A stretch of 64,000 nt of DNA from Mucilaginibacter pallidiroseus (GCF_007846085.1 NZ_VOEJ01000007.1:62001-126000), one strand, 5' to 3'. Shown: positions 9,103 through 18,752, counted from the first letter of the stretch. The notes: generated by a model from the sequence alone, not told the origin. Made by a program: numbers and translations.

Positions 9103-9934
9103 ATGATTCTTACCGAGCAATATACCATTCCCGGAGCTAAGGGCCGCCCAATAACGGCCGATCTTACTTACGATGATACCAATAAGCGCGCGCCCTTGGT
9201 TATTTTCGCACACGGCATTCGCGGGTTTAAAGATTGGGGGGGCGCACCATTTAGTTGCCAGATATTTCGCCGAAAATGGTTTCCGGTTTTTAAAGTTCAA
9301 CTTTAGCCACAATGGTGTTACTGCCGATCAGCCTACCGAGTTTGCCGACCTGATTGCCTTTGGTGATAATACGTTCTCAATTGAATTGGAGGATTTGGGC
9401 AATGTGATAGACTTTGCCTGCAGCGGCTCGGCTATACCGGAAGCAGATGGTGTTTACCTTATTGGCCATAGCATGGGCGGAGGCATCAGTATTATAAAAA
9501 CTGCCGAAGACAGCAGGGTGAAAAAGCTTGTTACTATGGCGGCTATATCCAGCTTTTACAACCTTTGGCCCAAACAAGCCGAAGAACAATGGCGCCTGCA
9601 GGGTGTAGTTTACATGAAAAATGCCCGCACCGGCCAGGATATGCCCTACCGTGTTACACTACTCGAGGATGTCGAAAAAAATCCGACAAGGTTGAACATA
9701 CAGCAAAAAGCATCGGCAATAAAACAACCGTGGTTAATTATTCACGGGGATGAGGATACAAGTGTTCCGCTAAGCCATGCCGAACTATTGCATGAGGCAC
9801 AACCATTGGCAAGCTTTAAGGTAATTACCGGTGCCGACCATGTATTTAATGCCACTCATCCTTATTTAAAAGATATCCTGCCTGCTCAGCTACATAAATT
9901 TTGCGATGAGGCTATTAACTTTTTGAACAAATAG
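9103..9934 (+). pseudogene. Alpha/beta hydrolase broken by a +1 frameshift in a G tract
   Basis: The N-terminal part reads well from ATG 9103 (APLVIFAHGIRGFKDWG) and stops at 9306. The rest of the protein (ARYFAENGFRFLKFNFSHNG onward, nucleophile elbow GHSMGGG, ending at TAG 9932-9934) is in the next frame. The switch falls at a run of seven G at 9236-9242. Removing one G restores KDWGAHHLVARYFAEN and a continuous protein of 276 aa, the normal size for this hydrolase family. Both halves keep conserved motifs and no other damage is seen, so this is either a recent mutation, a phase-variable tract, or a sequencing error. It lies 9 nt after the GNAT-nitrilase gene and may be co-transcribed with it. 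Confidence 0.88.
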
Positions 9935-10009
9935 GTCAGTAATATCATATTTCGGTAAGCTTTGCAGCATATTAAACATATTGTGCTGACTTGAAGTTAT
10001 TATTGCGAT

Positions 10010-10999
10010 ATGAATTTGACAGGCTCTATCAAAAAAGGCAAAAAATTTATCAATCCAATCCCTACTGATGAAGCGGGCTTAGATAAGATGATTCCCATCA
10101 TTGCCGAATATATTTACCATTCGGGCCAAAACGTACCAAAGAAGAAACTGGGGCCTTTTAAAACCGATACTAGTATCTACAACACGTCGCCTGCCAGCGG
10201 CCTGCGCGTTACCTGGGTTGGGCACTCCAGCTTGTTTATTGAGGTAGATGGCATCCGTATACTTACTGATCCTGTTTGGAGCCAGCGCGTATCATTTAGC
10301 CAGGCAATGGGCCCGAAGCGATTTTTTAATCCGCCAATTGCACTTACTGATGTGCCGAAGCCAGATGTGATCATCGTGTCGCATGATCATTATGATCACC
10401 TTGATAAAGCAACCATCAAGTTTTTTGCCGGATCGGATATCCAATTCATCACGCCGTTGGGTGTTTCTAAATACCTCGAGCAATGGGGTATCTTAAAAAA
10501 CTACATCCATGAGGTTGATTGGGGCGATAGCGTAATGATAAAAGATTGCAACATAACCTCCACCCCATCCAGGCACTTTTCGGGCAGGGGCATTACAAAC
10601 CGTAATGAAACGTTGTGGTCGTCATTTGTTATTAAAGGGCCGCAGCATAATATATTTTTTGGCGCGGACTCTGGCTGGTTCCCCGGCTTTGAAGATATCG
10701 GCAAAGCTTTCGGCCCGTTTGATTTAACCATGCTGGAGATAGGCGCATATGGCAAGTACTGGCCTGATATACACATGGGGCCGGATAATGCATCCAATGC
10801 GCATATAGCCCTTAGAGGCGACATTATGATGCCAATACATTGGGGCACGTTTAACCTTGCACCACATGATTGGTTTGAGCCTGCCGAAAGGCTGGAAAAA
10901 TTTAGCAAAGAAAAAAATATAAAGTTATTTTTACCTGAGCCGGGCAAACCTACAGAAGTAAGTACCTATAATTCCAAGTGGTGGAAACCATTTATGTAG
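10010..10999 (+). CDS. MBL-fold metal-dependent hydrolase (NAPE-PLD/UlaG-like)
   Basis: 329 aa metallo-beta-lactamase-fold protein. Metal ligands are seen in VSHDHYDHLD (His125, His127, Asp129, His130), with later ligands likely in STPSRHFSGRG, FFGADSG and MPIHWGTF. The N-terminal WVGHSSLFIEVDGIRILTDPVW is typical of the group that includes NAPE-phospholipase D and UlaG-like lactonases. No signal peptide. The substrate cannot be told. It stands 75 nt after the broken hydrolase and 28 nt before a secreted hydrolase on the same strand. Confidence 0.88.
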   Translation: MNLTGSIKKGKKFINPIPTDEAGLDKMIPIIAEYIYHSGQNVPKKKLGPFKTDTSIYNTSPASGLRVTWVGHSSLFIEVDGIRILTDPVWSQRVSFSQAMGPKRFFNPPIALTDVPKPDVIIVSHDHYDHLDKATIKFFAGSDIQFITPLGVSKYLEQWGILKNYIHEVDWGDSVMIKDCNITSTPSRHFSGRGITNRNETLWSSFVIKGPQHNIFFGADSGWFPGFEDIGKAFGPFDLTMLEIGAYGKYWPDIHMGPDNASNAHIALRGDIMMPIHWGTFNLAPHDWFEPAERLEKFSKEKNIKLFLPEPGKPTEVSTYNSKWWKPFM

Positions 11000-11027
11000 G
11001 CTGGCAAAAAACCAATTAAACACCTTC

Positions 11028-11903
11028 ATGAAAACAACGCGCTCAATTTTAAATGTGATATTTTTAATGACCGTGTTTTGTGTAACGGCTAATGCACAAA
11101 CGGTTATCCCGCTATGGCAAAAAGGCGCACCTGGTTTTGAGAACCGCCGTAACGAGCCGGAAGTTGCCCGCGATTATTATGTGCGCAATATTCACAACCC
11201 TTCCTTAACTGTATTTGCACCTCCGGCCGATAAAGCCAACGGTGCTGCCGTTGTAATATGCCCAGGTGGTGGGCATAGGCTATTGGTATATAATTCGGAA
11301 GGTGTTGCGCCTGCAAAATTCTTTAACGATTTAGGTTTAACTGTATTTGTATTAAAATACCGTTTGGCATTGGATACCCTATCACCTTATAACGTGGAGA
11401 TACACCCGCGGCAAGATGCATTACGGGCCATGAGGCTTGTGCGTAGTATGGCTGCCAAATACCAACTGGATACCGCTCGTATAGGCATGATGGGCTTTTC
11501 GGCAGGCGGCGATGTGGTGGATATGATGGCATTTAGTAATAACGGCCCAAACCCCTCGGCTAAAGACCCGGTGGACAGGCTTAATGCAAAGCCCGATTTT
11601 ATTGTACAGGTTTATCCCGGCCCAGGTCACATCCCCGAAAGTGTGCCTGCAAATGCGCCGCCCGCTTTTTTGGTTGCCGCAAATGATGATGCCTGCTGTT
11701 CATTATCCATTATAAAGCTGTTACAGGCATACCGTGCAGCCAAAGTACCGGTAGAGATGCACATGTATGCCCAGGGCGACCATGCCTTTAACATGGGGCA
11801 AAATAGAAAGCTAAAATCCATAAACAACTGGCCGCAACGCCTTGCCGATTGGCTTACCGACAGTCGCATTTTAAAGCCCGAAGCGAAGAAAGTATTATAC
11901 TAA
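11028..11903 (+). CDS. Secreted alpha/beta hydrolase, acetyl-xylan-esterase-like
   Basis: 291 aa with a signal peptide (residues 1-23, ending TANAQ). Oxyanion-type segment VVICPGGGHRLL (about 75-86), nucleophile Ser158 in MMGFSAGGDV, and a likely catalytic His in QGDHAFNMGQ near residue 266. The layout matches secreted esterases of the BD-FAE/acetyl-xylan-esterase type found in polysaccharide-degrading Bacteroidota. No partner carbohydrate enzymes are adjacent, so the substrate is open. A hairpin terminator follows. Confidence 0.82.
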   Translation: MKTTRSILNVIFLMTVFCVTANAQTVIPLWQKGAPGFENRRNEPEVARDYYVRNIHNPSLTVFAPPADKANGAAVVICPGGGHRLLVYNSEGVAPAKFFNDLGLTVFVLKYRLALDTLSPYNVEIHPRQDALRAMRLVRSMAAKYQLDTARIGMMGFSAGGDVVDMMAFSNNGPNPSAKDPVDRLNAKPDFIVQVYPGPGHIPESVPANAPPAFLVAANDDACCSLSIIKLLQAYRAAKVPVEMHMYAQGDHAFNMGQNRKLKSINNWPQRLADWLTDSRILKPEAKKVLY

Positions 11904-11953
11904 CTAGAGCTTTGCCGTTCACTTTTATTTGATGTACAGATTGGCTTACAATA

Positions 11954-11987
11954 AGACAACGTCACTGCGTTTACAATGACGTTGTCT
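11954..11987. terminator. Hairpin between convergent genes
   Basis: Perfect 11-bp inverted repeat AGACAACGTCA / TGACGTTGTCT with a 12-nt loop, lying between the esterase-like gene (+) and the VOC gene (-). Neither side has a strong T-run, so it is a weak bidirectional terminator or an mRNA 3'-end stabiliser. Confidence 0.5.
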
Positions 11988-12038
11988 CAGTTTAAATGTA
12001 TAGCATCGAGCATAATCCCGCAATACGGTTAAAGGACG

Positions 12039-12467
12039 TTATAGGCTCGAATCAAACTCTACAATCCACTCGATACCGTACTTGTCTCTAAACATACCGG
12101 CATAAGTACCCCATGGTGTGTCATCAATATCGCCCTCTACATCTCCGCCGGCAGATAACCCGGTAAATACTTTATCGGCCTCTTCGCGGCTTTCGGCAGC
12201 TACCAATATTTTCGACCGGTTTTCGCTTTCGCTAACTTTGCCCATAAAGGCAGGCACATCATTACCTAGTAGTAAGTTTCGCTGTCCAATGGGCAGGGCA
12301 ATGTACATGATCTTATTTTCTTCACTTTCAGATACCTGGAACTCCTCGGTGGCCAGATCTTTAAAGCGGACTACCTTGGTAAACTCACCGCCGAACACCA
12401 ATTTATAAAAAGTAAAAGCCTCTTCGGCATTGCCGTTAAAGTTTATCCACGGGTTAATTGCTCTCAT
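12039..12467 (-). CDS. VOC-family protein, PhnB-like
   Basis: 142 aa protein of the vicinal-oxygen-chelate (glyoxalase) superfamily. The opening INPWINFNGNAEEAFTFYKLVFGGEF and the ending DTPWGTYAGMFRDKYGIEWIVEF match PhnB-like proteins, often labelled as 3-demethylubiquinone methyltransferase-like without biochemical support. Cytosolic. No enzyme function can be assigned. It is divergent from trxA across a 194-nt AT-rich gap. Confidence 0.85.
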   Translation of the reverse strand: MRAINPWINFNGNAEEAFTFYKLVFGGEFTKVVRFKDLATEEFQVSESEENKIMYIALPIGQRNLLLGNDVPAFMGKVSESENRSKILVAAESREEADKVFTGLSAGGDVEGDIDDTPWGTYAGMFRDKYGIEWIVEFDSSL

Positions 12468-12661
12468 AATTTATTATTTAGTTTATGTTATTTAAATAGT
12501 TTCTTATTTGATTTGCAGGCTATATTAAGCAGCCATAGCTGGAAATTCAAGGATACATGGAATTGATCATGTGATTATACCCAACGGTTCCTACTTGCAA
12601 TTTACCTAATTATGGCAAACGTTATTTGGCCTTTACCGTTATTTATTAAAAAATTAAAACT

Positions 12662-12958
12662 ATGGCAAACTTCAAGGATATCATAGCATCAGAAAAACCG
12701 GTACTTATTGATTTTTCGGCAGAGTGGTGCGGGCCATGTAAAATGATGCCGCCCATATTAAAACAAGTCAAGGAAGCTTTGGGCGACAAGGTTACCATTC
12801 TGAAAATAGATATTGATAAAAATCCGTCGGCTGCAAGTGCCTACAATGTGCAGAGTGTGCCTACGCTAATGATCTTCCAAAACGGCCAGAGCAAATGGCG
12901 CCAAAGTGGTGTAATACAAGCCGGCCAGCTACAGCAGGTTATACAACAGTTCATATAA
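12662..12958 (+). CDS. trxA: Thioredoxin
   Basis: 98 aa, slightly short for a thioredoxin. Active-site dithiol Cys23-Gly-Pro-Cys26 in [15 protein letters not shown], cis-proline segment [13 protein letters not shown]-terminal helix. It reduces protein disulfides in the cytosol using thioredoxin reductase, which is not in this window. No signal peptide. Several thioredoxins are usual in these genomes, so the symbol denotes the family rather than the main thioredoxin. Confidence 0.92.
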   Translation: MANFKDIIASEKPVLIDFSAEWCGPCKMMPPILKQVKEALGDKVTILKIDIDKNPSAASAYNVQSVPTLMIFQNGQSKWRQSGVIQAGQLQQVIQQFI

Positions 12959-12963
12959 AGCAT

Positions 12964-14154
12964 TTACAAGTAACTTAGCCACCACTGAGTGTGTGTTTTC
13001 TTGTAATTGGAAAACCATCTGCATGGAAAATAAAGCAAGAGTATAACTATCAACCACACTACATAAACGCTCGCCAGGTTAAAACCAAAACCTGGCGGTT
13101 GAAATAGGAATGGCGTGTTAGGCGTTATAATCTGCGATGTTTTAAAGCCCATGGCAAAAAATACGATCACGTTCAAAAATCTTATCAAGTAAAAGTGTAG
13201 CACGTAGTAAAAAAACGGAACGCTGCCATAAACCTTTAAAAATGCCGCCAATTTATTTACAGCTTTTTCGGTAAGAGCCAATACGAACAACCCTGCCGAA
13301 AGCGTGAGGCAACAATACATTAACGAAGGCGGATATTTTGATACATTAAGGAAGCTCATAAACGTGTAGATGCTATTTTTTTGAGTAGCCCACGGTGCTG
13401 GGTCGCCATATTGATTAATTAAACGTAAGGTTATGAACAATACAAGTGCGGTAAGTGATGAATACAATAGTATCGTCTTACGATTGGCAGCACTATATTC
13501 GTTTTTGTATACCGTACCAAAAAAATAACCGAGTAACATTACGCCCGTCCAAGGTAGTATAGCGTATAAATCAAAAATTATATGGCTCTTATCCAGGAAA
13601 AATATAGTTCCCTTTGCCGTGAACAAAACCTTTATCAAGACATCTTCGGTGGTGTTTGGTAAAGGCTTCAGGTTGGTTATTATATCATGCCCAAAAATTA
13701 GTATCAATCCAATTAGGCCAATTACTCGAGCAGGCAGCCATATCAGTAATCCTAATAAGATCATGCTCATACCTATAGCCCATATCACCTGCAATGCAAA
13801 TGCGTTATAAAGTGGGTTTAAACTAAAAGCTAATGTTATTATAACAAGCTCTACAAATACCAACCAAACGCCTCTTTTAACTAAAAAGCCTAAAAGCTGT
13901 TGTTTGGTACGCCGGGTACCGGCCAGATAAGCCGAAATACCACTTAAAAATACAAAGATAGGTGCGCAAAAATGGGTTATCCAACGCGTAAAGAACAACA
14001 CAGGATAAGTTGTGCGCATATCAGTTGGATCAACCATTTGGCCTCCAATATGTAAAAAGTCGCGTACGTGATCGAGCGCCATAATAAGCATGATCGCGCC
14101 GCGTAAAATATCGATTGATTGAATGCGTGTTTTTCGGGCTACAAAGTTGTCCAT
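12964..14154 (-). CDS. DUF1624 / heparan-alpha-glucosaminide N-acetyltransferase-like membrane protein
   Basis: 396 aa polytopic inner-membrane protein with about ten hydrophobic helices. The N-terminus RIQSIDILRGAIMLIMALDHVRD (His29 in DH) is the hallmark of the HGSNAT/YeiB-like acyltransferase group, whose eukaryotic member transfers acetyl groups across the lysosomal membrane. In bacteria the acceptor is generally unknown; a cell-surface glycan is a reasonable guess. It ends 6 nt from the trxA stop, convergent with it. Confidence 0.82.
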   Translation of the reverse strand: MDNFVARKTRIQSIDILRGAIMLIMALDHVRDFLHIGGQMVDPTDMRTTYPVLFFTRWITHFCAPIFVFLSGISAYLAGTRRTKQQLLGFLVKRGVWLVFVELVIITLAFSLNPLYNAFALQVIWAIGMSMILLGLLIWLPARVIGLIGLILIFGHDIITNLKPLPNTTEDVLIKVLFTAKGTIFFLDKSHIIFDLYAILPWTGVMLLGYFFGTVYKNEYSAANRKTILLYSSLTALVLFITLRLINQYGDPAPWATQKNSIYTFMSFLNVSKYPPSLMYCCLTLSAGLFVLALTEKAVNKLAAFLKVYGSVPFFYYVLHFYLIRFLNVIVFFAMGFKTSQIITPNTPFLFQPPGFGFNLASVYVVWLIVILLLYFPCRWFSNYKKTHTQWWLSYL

Positions 14155-14290
14155 TGTCGCTAACTGTCAAAGGTTTACAACATGAAGTTAGCAACATTTT
14201 CTATAACACGGGTATGGGTTCATACCGCAATTATATTGATTAGACAAATCATACAACAGTACTTACAGGTTGACGTTCGACGTTGTTCAA

Positions 14291-14956
14291 TTAAACAACT
14301 TCAGGCTTAGGCGCTTCGGTATCGTCTGCCTTTTTACGGAGGTACAGCCAGGCTAGCACATATAACGATGGCAAGCCTAATAAAAAGCCGCCAAGAACAT
14401 CTGTGAACCAATGTGCGCCTAAATAAATACGGGATACAGGAATGGTAAAAATAAAAAAGAGTGAAATAACTATTACCACCGTACGCACCCATTTGGCCAC
14501 ACCTTCCAACTGAAACATCAGCACGATCATGAAACCAAAAAATATAACATAAAACATCATGTGCCCACTGGGAAAGCTTTTCTGGCTGGTTTCAAACACA
14601 ATCCTCACAATATCTTTTGAGGGCCTTGGCCGGTTTACCAGGGCTTTAACAATTGTGCTTAACAAGCCTGATAGTGCAGTAAGCAAAGTATACCCGGCGG
14701 CCTTTTTATATTTAAACAGTAGGAACAACAAGCTTGTTGCTACAATCATAATTGGCGCCTCGGGAGTATAACCTGGTGTGCTTATCAGGTACATGATCTT
14801 GTCCAAAACCGGATTTTGGCGCGACTGTATGTAATGCGAAAACTCAATATCGAGGCCGGAAGTAGGCAGCAACGCCACAAGAGCTGTAAGCGCAATAAAG
14901 CCAATGCCTAATATAATCAATACTAGTAATATGATATTGTGTCTGCGTTTATTCAT
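14291..14956 (-). CDS. PAP2-family membrane phosphatase
   Basis: 221 aa with about six membrane helices and all three motifs of the lipid phosphatase family: KALVNRPRP, PSGH (in KSFPSGHMMFYV) and SRIYLGAHWFTD. It should dephosphorylate a lipid phosphate, such as undecaprenyl pyrophosphate or phosphatidate, on the outer face of the inner membrane; which one is unclear. I chose the ATG at 14956. The frame stays open to a TTG at 15046, but that start would lie in the rplQ terminator. Confidence 0.87.
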   Translation of the reverse strand: MNKRRHNIILLVLIILGIGFIALTALVALLPTSGLDIEFSHYIQSRQNPVLDKIMYLISTPGYTPEAPIMIVATSLLFLLFKYKKAAGYTLLTALSGLLSTIVKALVNRPRPSKDIVRIVFETSQKSFPSGHMMFYVIFFGFMIVLMFQLEGVAKWVRTVVIVISLFFIFTIPVSRIYLGAHWFTDVLGGFLLGLPSLYVLAWLYLRKKADDTEAPKPEVV

Positions 14957-15037
14957 AAGTATATAGTAACTTCTGCTACGCGGTGATTGTTTAGCGTTAA
15001 TACGATTGGCAGGTTTAATTTTACTTTTAAACCTCAT

Positions 15038-15075
15038 GCAAAACAAAACGGCCCATGGTGCATACCACGGGCCGT
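15038..15075 (-). terminator. Terminator of the ribosomal protein cluster after rplQ
   Basis: On the minus strand ACGGCCCGTGGT and ACCATGGGCCGT form a 12-bp stem with one G-U pair and a 4-nt loop, followed by TTTTGTTTT. It is a strong rho-independent terminator 23 nt after the rplQ stop. Confidence 0.9.
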
Positions 15076-15097
15076 TCTATATTTTAAAAGCGATAAA

Positions 15098-15655
15098 TTA
15101 TTCGCCTTTTTCTGCGTTTTCTTCTTTGTCAGAAGCAGCAGGAGTTTCAGTAGCAGGAGCTTCTTCAACCGCAGGAGTAGCTTCGGCAACCGGAGCAACC
15201 TCAACAGTTTCAGTTTTAGCAGCAGCTTTAGATTTACCACCACGACGACGAGTTGATTTTTTCTCGGTTGCAGCAGCACCATCTTTGGTGTAAACAGTGT
15301 TGTAATCTACTAACTCGATGATAGCCATTTCAGCGTTATCGCCTAAACGGTTTTCTAACTTCACGATACGAGTATAACCACCCGGGCGGTTAGCAATTTT
15401 TTCAGCAATTTCACGGAACAAAATGCTCACAGTGTCTTTGTCTTGTAAATAGCTAAACACGGTACGGCGAGAGTGCGTAGTGTCGTTTTTTGATTCAGTC
15501 AAAAGGGGTTCAACATAAACGCGCAAAGCTTTTGCTTTTGCTAAAGTTGTAGTAATACGTTTGTGTTGGATCAATGAAGAGGCCATGTTGGCCAACATTG
15601 CTTTGCGGTGGCTGTCTGTGCGGCCTAAGTGATTAACTTTTTTTCCGTGTCTCAT
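15098..15655 (-). CDS. rplQ: 50S ribosomal protein L17 with long acidic tail
   Basis: 185 aa. Residues 1 to about 118 are a normal L17 ([21 protein letters not shown] at the start, ending VDYNTVYT). The rest is a low-complexity tail: a basic stretch ([16 protein letters not shown]), then Ala/Glu/Val/Thr-rich acidic sequence. L17 sits at the peptide exit tunnel. The tail is probably disordered and solvent-exposed (inference). Last gene of the cluster, preceded by a hairpin and followed by a strong terminator. Confidence 0.97.
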   Translation of the reverse strand: MRHGKKVNHLGRTDSHRKAMLANMASSLIQHKRITTTLAKAKALRVYVEPLLTESKNDTTHSRRTVFSYLQDKDTVSILFREIAEKIANRPGGYTRIVKLENRLGDNAEMAIIELVDYNTVYTKDGAAATEKKSTRRRGGKSKAAAKTETVEVAPVAEATPAVEEAPATETPAASDKEENAEKGE

Positions 15656-15786
15656 TTGTTTTTGTGTTGTGGCACGTGCATACCGTTGGGCGGCATTTCT
15701 GTCAAGCCCTCGGAATTATGCCGATGTTAGTGATCTGTTGATTAGAGATCAGAGATTAGTCACTATAACCCCCGCCCCGTGTGTAT

Positions 15787-15830
15787 AAAATAAAAAGAGG
15801 TTAAAGACTGATCACCAATCTTTAACCTCT
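15787..15830 (-). terminator. Terminator-like hairpin between rpoA and rplQ
   Basis: Perfect 12-bp inverted repeat (AGAGGTTAAAGA at 15796-15807, its complement at 15819-15830) followed on the minus strand by TTTTTATTTTA. It lies in the 186-nt gap between rpoA and rplQ, so it may reduce rplQ transcription relative to rpoA. Confidence 0.65.
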
Positions 15831-15841
15831 AATCATTAATA

Positions 15842-16834
15842 TTATTCTTCGTCTAATTTAAATTTAGACAGGTTCATACCAAAAGATAAACCTTTTGATT
15901 TAACCAGGTCCTGAATCTCGGTTAATGATTTCTTACCGAAGTTCCTGAATTTTAACATATCAGCAACGTCGTAAGATACCAGGTCTGCAAGGCTGCGGAT
16001 ATCGGCAGCTTTAAGGCAGTTTAACGCACGTACAGATAGATCAAGATCAACCAATTCAGTTTTCAGGATCTTGCGCATGTGCAGGATTTCTTCATCAACT
16101 TCTTTAGTTTCTTCTTTAGCCTGAGCCTCAAGCATCATGTTCTCATCAGAGAATAGCATGAAGTGCTGGATAAGGATCTTAGCAGCTTGCTTCAAAGCAT
16201 CTTCAGGGTGGATAGAACCATCTGTAGAGATATCAAGGATCAATTTTTCGTAATCCGTTTTTTGTTCAACACGATAGTTTTCTAAAGTGTATTTTACGTT
16301 TTTGATAGGCGTAAATATCGAATCAATAGCGATAACACCTACAGCAGCGTCAGGATTTTTGTTCTCTTCGTTTGAGATGTAACCACGGCCTTTAGCAACA
16401 GTAAGCTCTACTTCTAAAGTTACCGCTGTGTCCATATTACAAATAACCAAATCAGGGTTTAATACTGAAAAGTTGTTTGAAAACTTAGTGATATCACCTG
16501 CTTTAAAAGCATCCTGGCCGTTAATGATCACAAATATCTTCTCATTATCACCAGAGTCGCCTACTTTCTTAAAACGAACTTGCTTTAAGTTAAGGATGAT
16601 CTCGGTTACGTCTTCAACAACACCTTTGATAGTTGAAAACTCATGAGTTACACCTGAGATACGTACAGAAGTGATCGCAAAACCTTCTAACGAAGATAAT
16701 AAGATACGACGCAGAGCATTACCAATGGTTACACCGAAGCCTGGTTCTAACGGACGAAATTCAAACGTGCCGTCAAAATCGTTCGATTTCTGCATGATAA
16801 CCTTATCTGGTTTTTGAAATGCTAAAATTGCCAT
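15842..16834 (-). CDS. rpoA: RNA polymerase alpha subunit
   Basis: 330 aa, normal length. N-terminal assembly domain ([29 protein letters not shown] at the alpha dimer interface) up to about residue 235, an acidic linker, then a C-terminal DNA-binding domain with [22 protein letters not shown] and the helix-hairpin-helix FGKKSLTEI. It sits between rpsD and rplQ, the standard position in the alpha operon. Hairpins occupy the gaps on both sides. Confidence 0.99.
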   Translation of the reverse strand: MAILAFQKPDKVIMQKSNDFDGTFEFRPLEPGFGVTIGNALRRILLSSLEGFAITSVRISGVTHEFSTIKGVVEDVTEIILNLKQVRFKKVGDSGDNEKIFVIINGQDAFKAGDITKFSNNFSVLNPDLVICNMDTAVTLEVELTVAKGRGYISNEENKNPDAAVGVIAIDSIFTPIKNVKYTLENYRVEQKTDYEKLILDISTDGSIHPEDALKQAAKILIQHFMLFSDENMMLEAQAKEETKEVDEEILHMRKILKTELVDLDLSVRALNCLKAADIRSLADLVSYDVADMLKFRNFGKKSLTEIQDLVKSKGLSFGMNLSKFKLDEE

Positions 16835-16933
16835 TTATATCTTTGGTTTATTGTTTGTTAATTTATTTGAGACTTGATTAATCAAAGCAATATCTTACTT
16901 TTTGTTAACTAATCAATTCTAACACGCATAAAA

Positions 16934-16972
16934 TGCGAAATCTGCGACAGTTATTTTGTCTCAGATTTCACA
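16934..16972 (-). other. Long hairpin between rpsD and rpoA
   Basis: 16-nt arms (16934-16949 and 16957-16972) pair with one mismatch and one G-U, with a 7-nt loop. On the minus strand the stem is followed by TTTTATG. It could act as an attenuator or an mRNA processing site ahead of rpoA. Confidence 0.55.
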
Positions 16973-16988
16973 TCTCATTGCCTATATC

Positions 16989-17597
16989 TTATTTAGAGTA
17001 CAACTCGACGATAAGGTTTTCCTTGATGTTCTCAGGGATCTCATCGCGGTTTGGATAGTTAAGGAACTTACCTGTTAACTCGGCAGCATCCCATTCCAAC
17101 CAGCTGTATTTATTCACTTTGCGGCCGGCAACAGAGTTTGTGATGGCTTCAAGTGACTTTGATTTTTCGCGTACTGCAATCACGTCGCCTGCTTTTAACT
17201 GGTATGATGCAATGTTTACAACGTTACCGTTAACAGTGATGTGTTTGTGGCCTACCAACTGGCGTGCACCAGAACGTGTAGGAGCTATACCTAAACGGTA
17301 TACAGCGTTATCTAAACGAGCTTCTAAAAACTTTAATAAGTTTTCGCCGGTAATGCCTTCTTTAGCTGATGCAGTGTGGAACAAGTTTTCGAACTGGCGC
17401 TCTAATACACCATAAGTGTATTTAACTTTTTGTTTCTCCATTAACTGTACAGCGTACTCAGATTGCTTGCCTCTTCTTTTAGAAGCGCCGTGCATACCCG
17501 GGCCGTAGTTTTTTCTTTCTAACGCTTTATCCGGACCGAAGATTGGTTCGCGGAACCTGCGTGCAATTTTTGATTTTGGGCCTGTATATCTTGCCAT
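16989..17597 (-). CDS. rpsD: 30S ribosomal protein S4
   Basis: 202 aa. Primary 16S rRNA binding protein and, in other bacteria, a translational autoregulator of its operon. [21 protein letters not shown] at the start, then the S4 RNA-binding domain with [32 protein letters not shown] (about 91-125). The N-terminus lacks the cysteine pairs of zinc-type S4, so it is the C-minus form. Confidence 0.98.
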   Translation of the reverse strand: MARYTGPKSKIARRFREPIFGPDKALERKNYGPGMHGASKRRGKQSEYAVQLMEKQKVKYTYGVLERQFENLFHTASAKEGITGENLLKFLEARLDNAVYRLGIAPTRSGARQLVGHKHITVNGNVVNIASYQLKAGDVIAVREKSKSLEAITNSVAGRKVNKYSWLEWDAAELTGKFLNYPNRDEIPENIKENLIVELYSK

Positions 17598-17662
17598 TTT
17601 TGTGTGTTTTAAAGTATCAAGCAGCCCGCAGCTGCCGAATCTTAGCTTTAAAAATTAGTGAA

Positions 17663-18052
17663 TTAAACTCTTCTGCGTTTAGACGGACGGCAACCATTGT
17701 GTGGAAGCGGTGTAATGTCTTTTATAGTAGTTACCTCGATACCGGTAGTCTGCAAAGTACGGATAGCCGACTCACGACCTGAACCAGGGCCTTTAACAAA
17801 CACTTCAACTTTACGTAAACCTAAGTCGTAAGCAACTTTACCGCAATCTGCGGCTGCTTGTGATGCAGCATATGGGGTGTTCTTTTTTGAACCTTTGAAA
17901 CCCATTTTACCTGCAGAAGACCATGACACAGCCTGGCCGTTTTTGTTGGTAAGGGTGATGATGATGTTGTTAAAAGTAGCGTTGATGTGTGCTTCGCCAA
18001 CAGGCTCTACAACAACAATACGCTTTTTGGTAACTTTTTTAGCTTTAGCCAT
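17663..18052 (-). CDS. rpsK: 30S ribosomal protein S11
   Basis: 129 aa, standard length. Platform protein of the small subunit that contacts mRNA near the E site. Family features: [44 protein letters not shown] core, [20 protein letters not shown], and the C-terminal [15 protein letters not shown]. Located between rpsM and rpsD as in most bacterial alpha operons. Confidence 0.98.
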   Translation of the reverse strand: MAKAKKVTKKRIVVVEPVGEAHINATFNNIIITLTNKNGQAVSWSSAGKMGFKGSKKNTPYAASQAAADCGKVAYDLGLRKVEVFVKGPGSGRESAIRTLQTTGIEVTTIKDITPLPHNGCRPSKRRRV

Positions 18053-18134
18053 TTTCTTTGATAATTTTTTACAGATTACTCGGATTATACATAACCCCGG
18101 ACCTGTAACTGTTTATTTTAATTATATTCCTAAC

Positions 18135-18172
18135 AACAAATGAGCATTGGCAAAAACCAGCACTCATTTGTT
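18135..18172 (-). other. Hairpin between rpsM and rpsK
   Basis: 10-bp perfect inverted repeat AACAAATGAG / CTCATTTGTT with an 18-nt loop in the 130-nt rpsM-rpsK gap. No clear T-run follows on the minus strand, so it is more likely an RNA structure than a terminator. Confidence 0.45.
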
Positions 18173-18182
18173 ATTAATCTTA

Positions 18183-18560
18183 CTATTTAGTAGCTTTCTT
18201 TTTGTTAGCAACTGTTTTACGTTTTCCTTTACGGGTACGTGAGTTGTTTTTAGTACGTTGGCCACGCAAAGGCAAACCTTTACGGTGACGTGTACCACGG
18301 TAGCAACCTATATCCATTAAACGTTTGATGTTCAACTGAACCTCTGAACGCAATGCACCTTCTACTTTAATTTGATCGTTGATGATGGTACGGATAGCAG
18401 TTAACTGCTCATCGTTCCAATCCTGAACTTTGATGTTTTCATCAATACCAGCCTCAGCTAATATATTCTCGGCGGTAGTACGGCCAATACCGTAAATATA
18501 GGTTAAGCCTATTACGCCTCTCTTGTTTTTTGGTAAATCAATACCTGAAATCCTTGCCAT
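18183..18560 (-). CDS. rpsM: 30S ribosomal protein S13
   Basis: 125 aa. Head protein of the small subunit, contacting the P-site tRNA and the 50S bridge. [26 protein letters not shown] opens the helix-hairpin-helix region. [25 protein letters not shown] is the conserved basic C-terminal motif. First gene of the alpha-operon part, after rpmJ. Confidence 0.98.
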   Translation of the reverse strand: MARISGIDLPKNKRGVIGLTYIYGIGRTTAENILAEAGIDENIKVQDWNDEQLTAIRTIINDQIKVEGALRSEVQLNIKRLMDIGCYRGTRHRKGLPLRGQRTKNNSRTRKGKRKTVANKKKATK

Positions 18561-18630
18561 TTTTGTTGTTTTCTTTTAACGTAATACCGAACGGCGGGCC
18601 ACCGTTGTACGGCACATTACAAATTCTTAA

Positions 18631-18747
18631 TTATCCCTGACGCTGTTTAAACTTAGGATTCTTTTTGTTGATCACATAAAGTTTCCCGTTACGGCGGATG
18701 ATTTTGCAATCAGCGCTGCGTTTTTTAATGGATGCTCTAACTTTCAT
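18631..18747 (-). CDS. rpmJ: 50S ribosomal protein L36
   Basis: 38 aa, read directly from the sequence: [19 protein letters not shown] then [19 protein letters not shown]. This is the zinc-binding-type L36 layout with a partly kept ligand set: one Cys remains (Cys14) and the later Cys/His ligands are replaced, so it is probably a zinc-free form. ATG at 18745-18747, TAA at 18631-18633. It lies 5 nt downstream of infA, the usual infA-rpmJ-rpsM order. Confidence 0.95.
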   Translation of the reverse strand: MKVRASIKKRSADCKIIRRNGKLYVINKKNPKFKQRQG

Positions 18748-18752
18748 CTTGG

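Noticed and set aside
12040..12060. GGCTCGAATC stretch resembling a tRNA T-arm
   Set aside because: It is inside the end of the VOC gene and no cloverleaf can be folded.
12612..12670. Duplicated ATGGCAAAC near trxA
   Set aside because: 9-nt chance repeat; the upstream copy is out of frame with trxA.
14957..15046. Longer N-terminus for the PAP2 gene
   Set aside because: The TTG start lies in the rplQ terminator and the added residues are not membrane-like.
15034..15282. Leu/Lys-rich frame over rplQ
   Set aside because: Shadow of the L17 low-complexity tail in another frame, running into its terminator.
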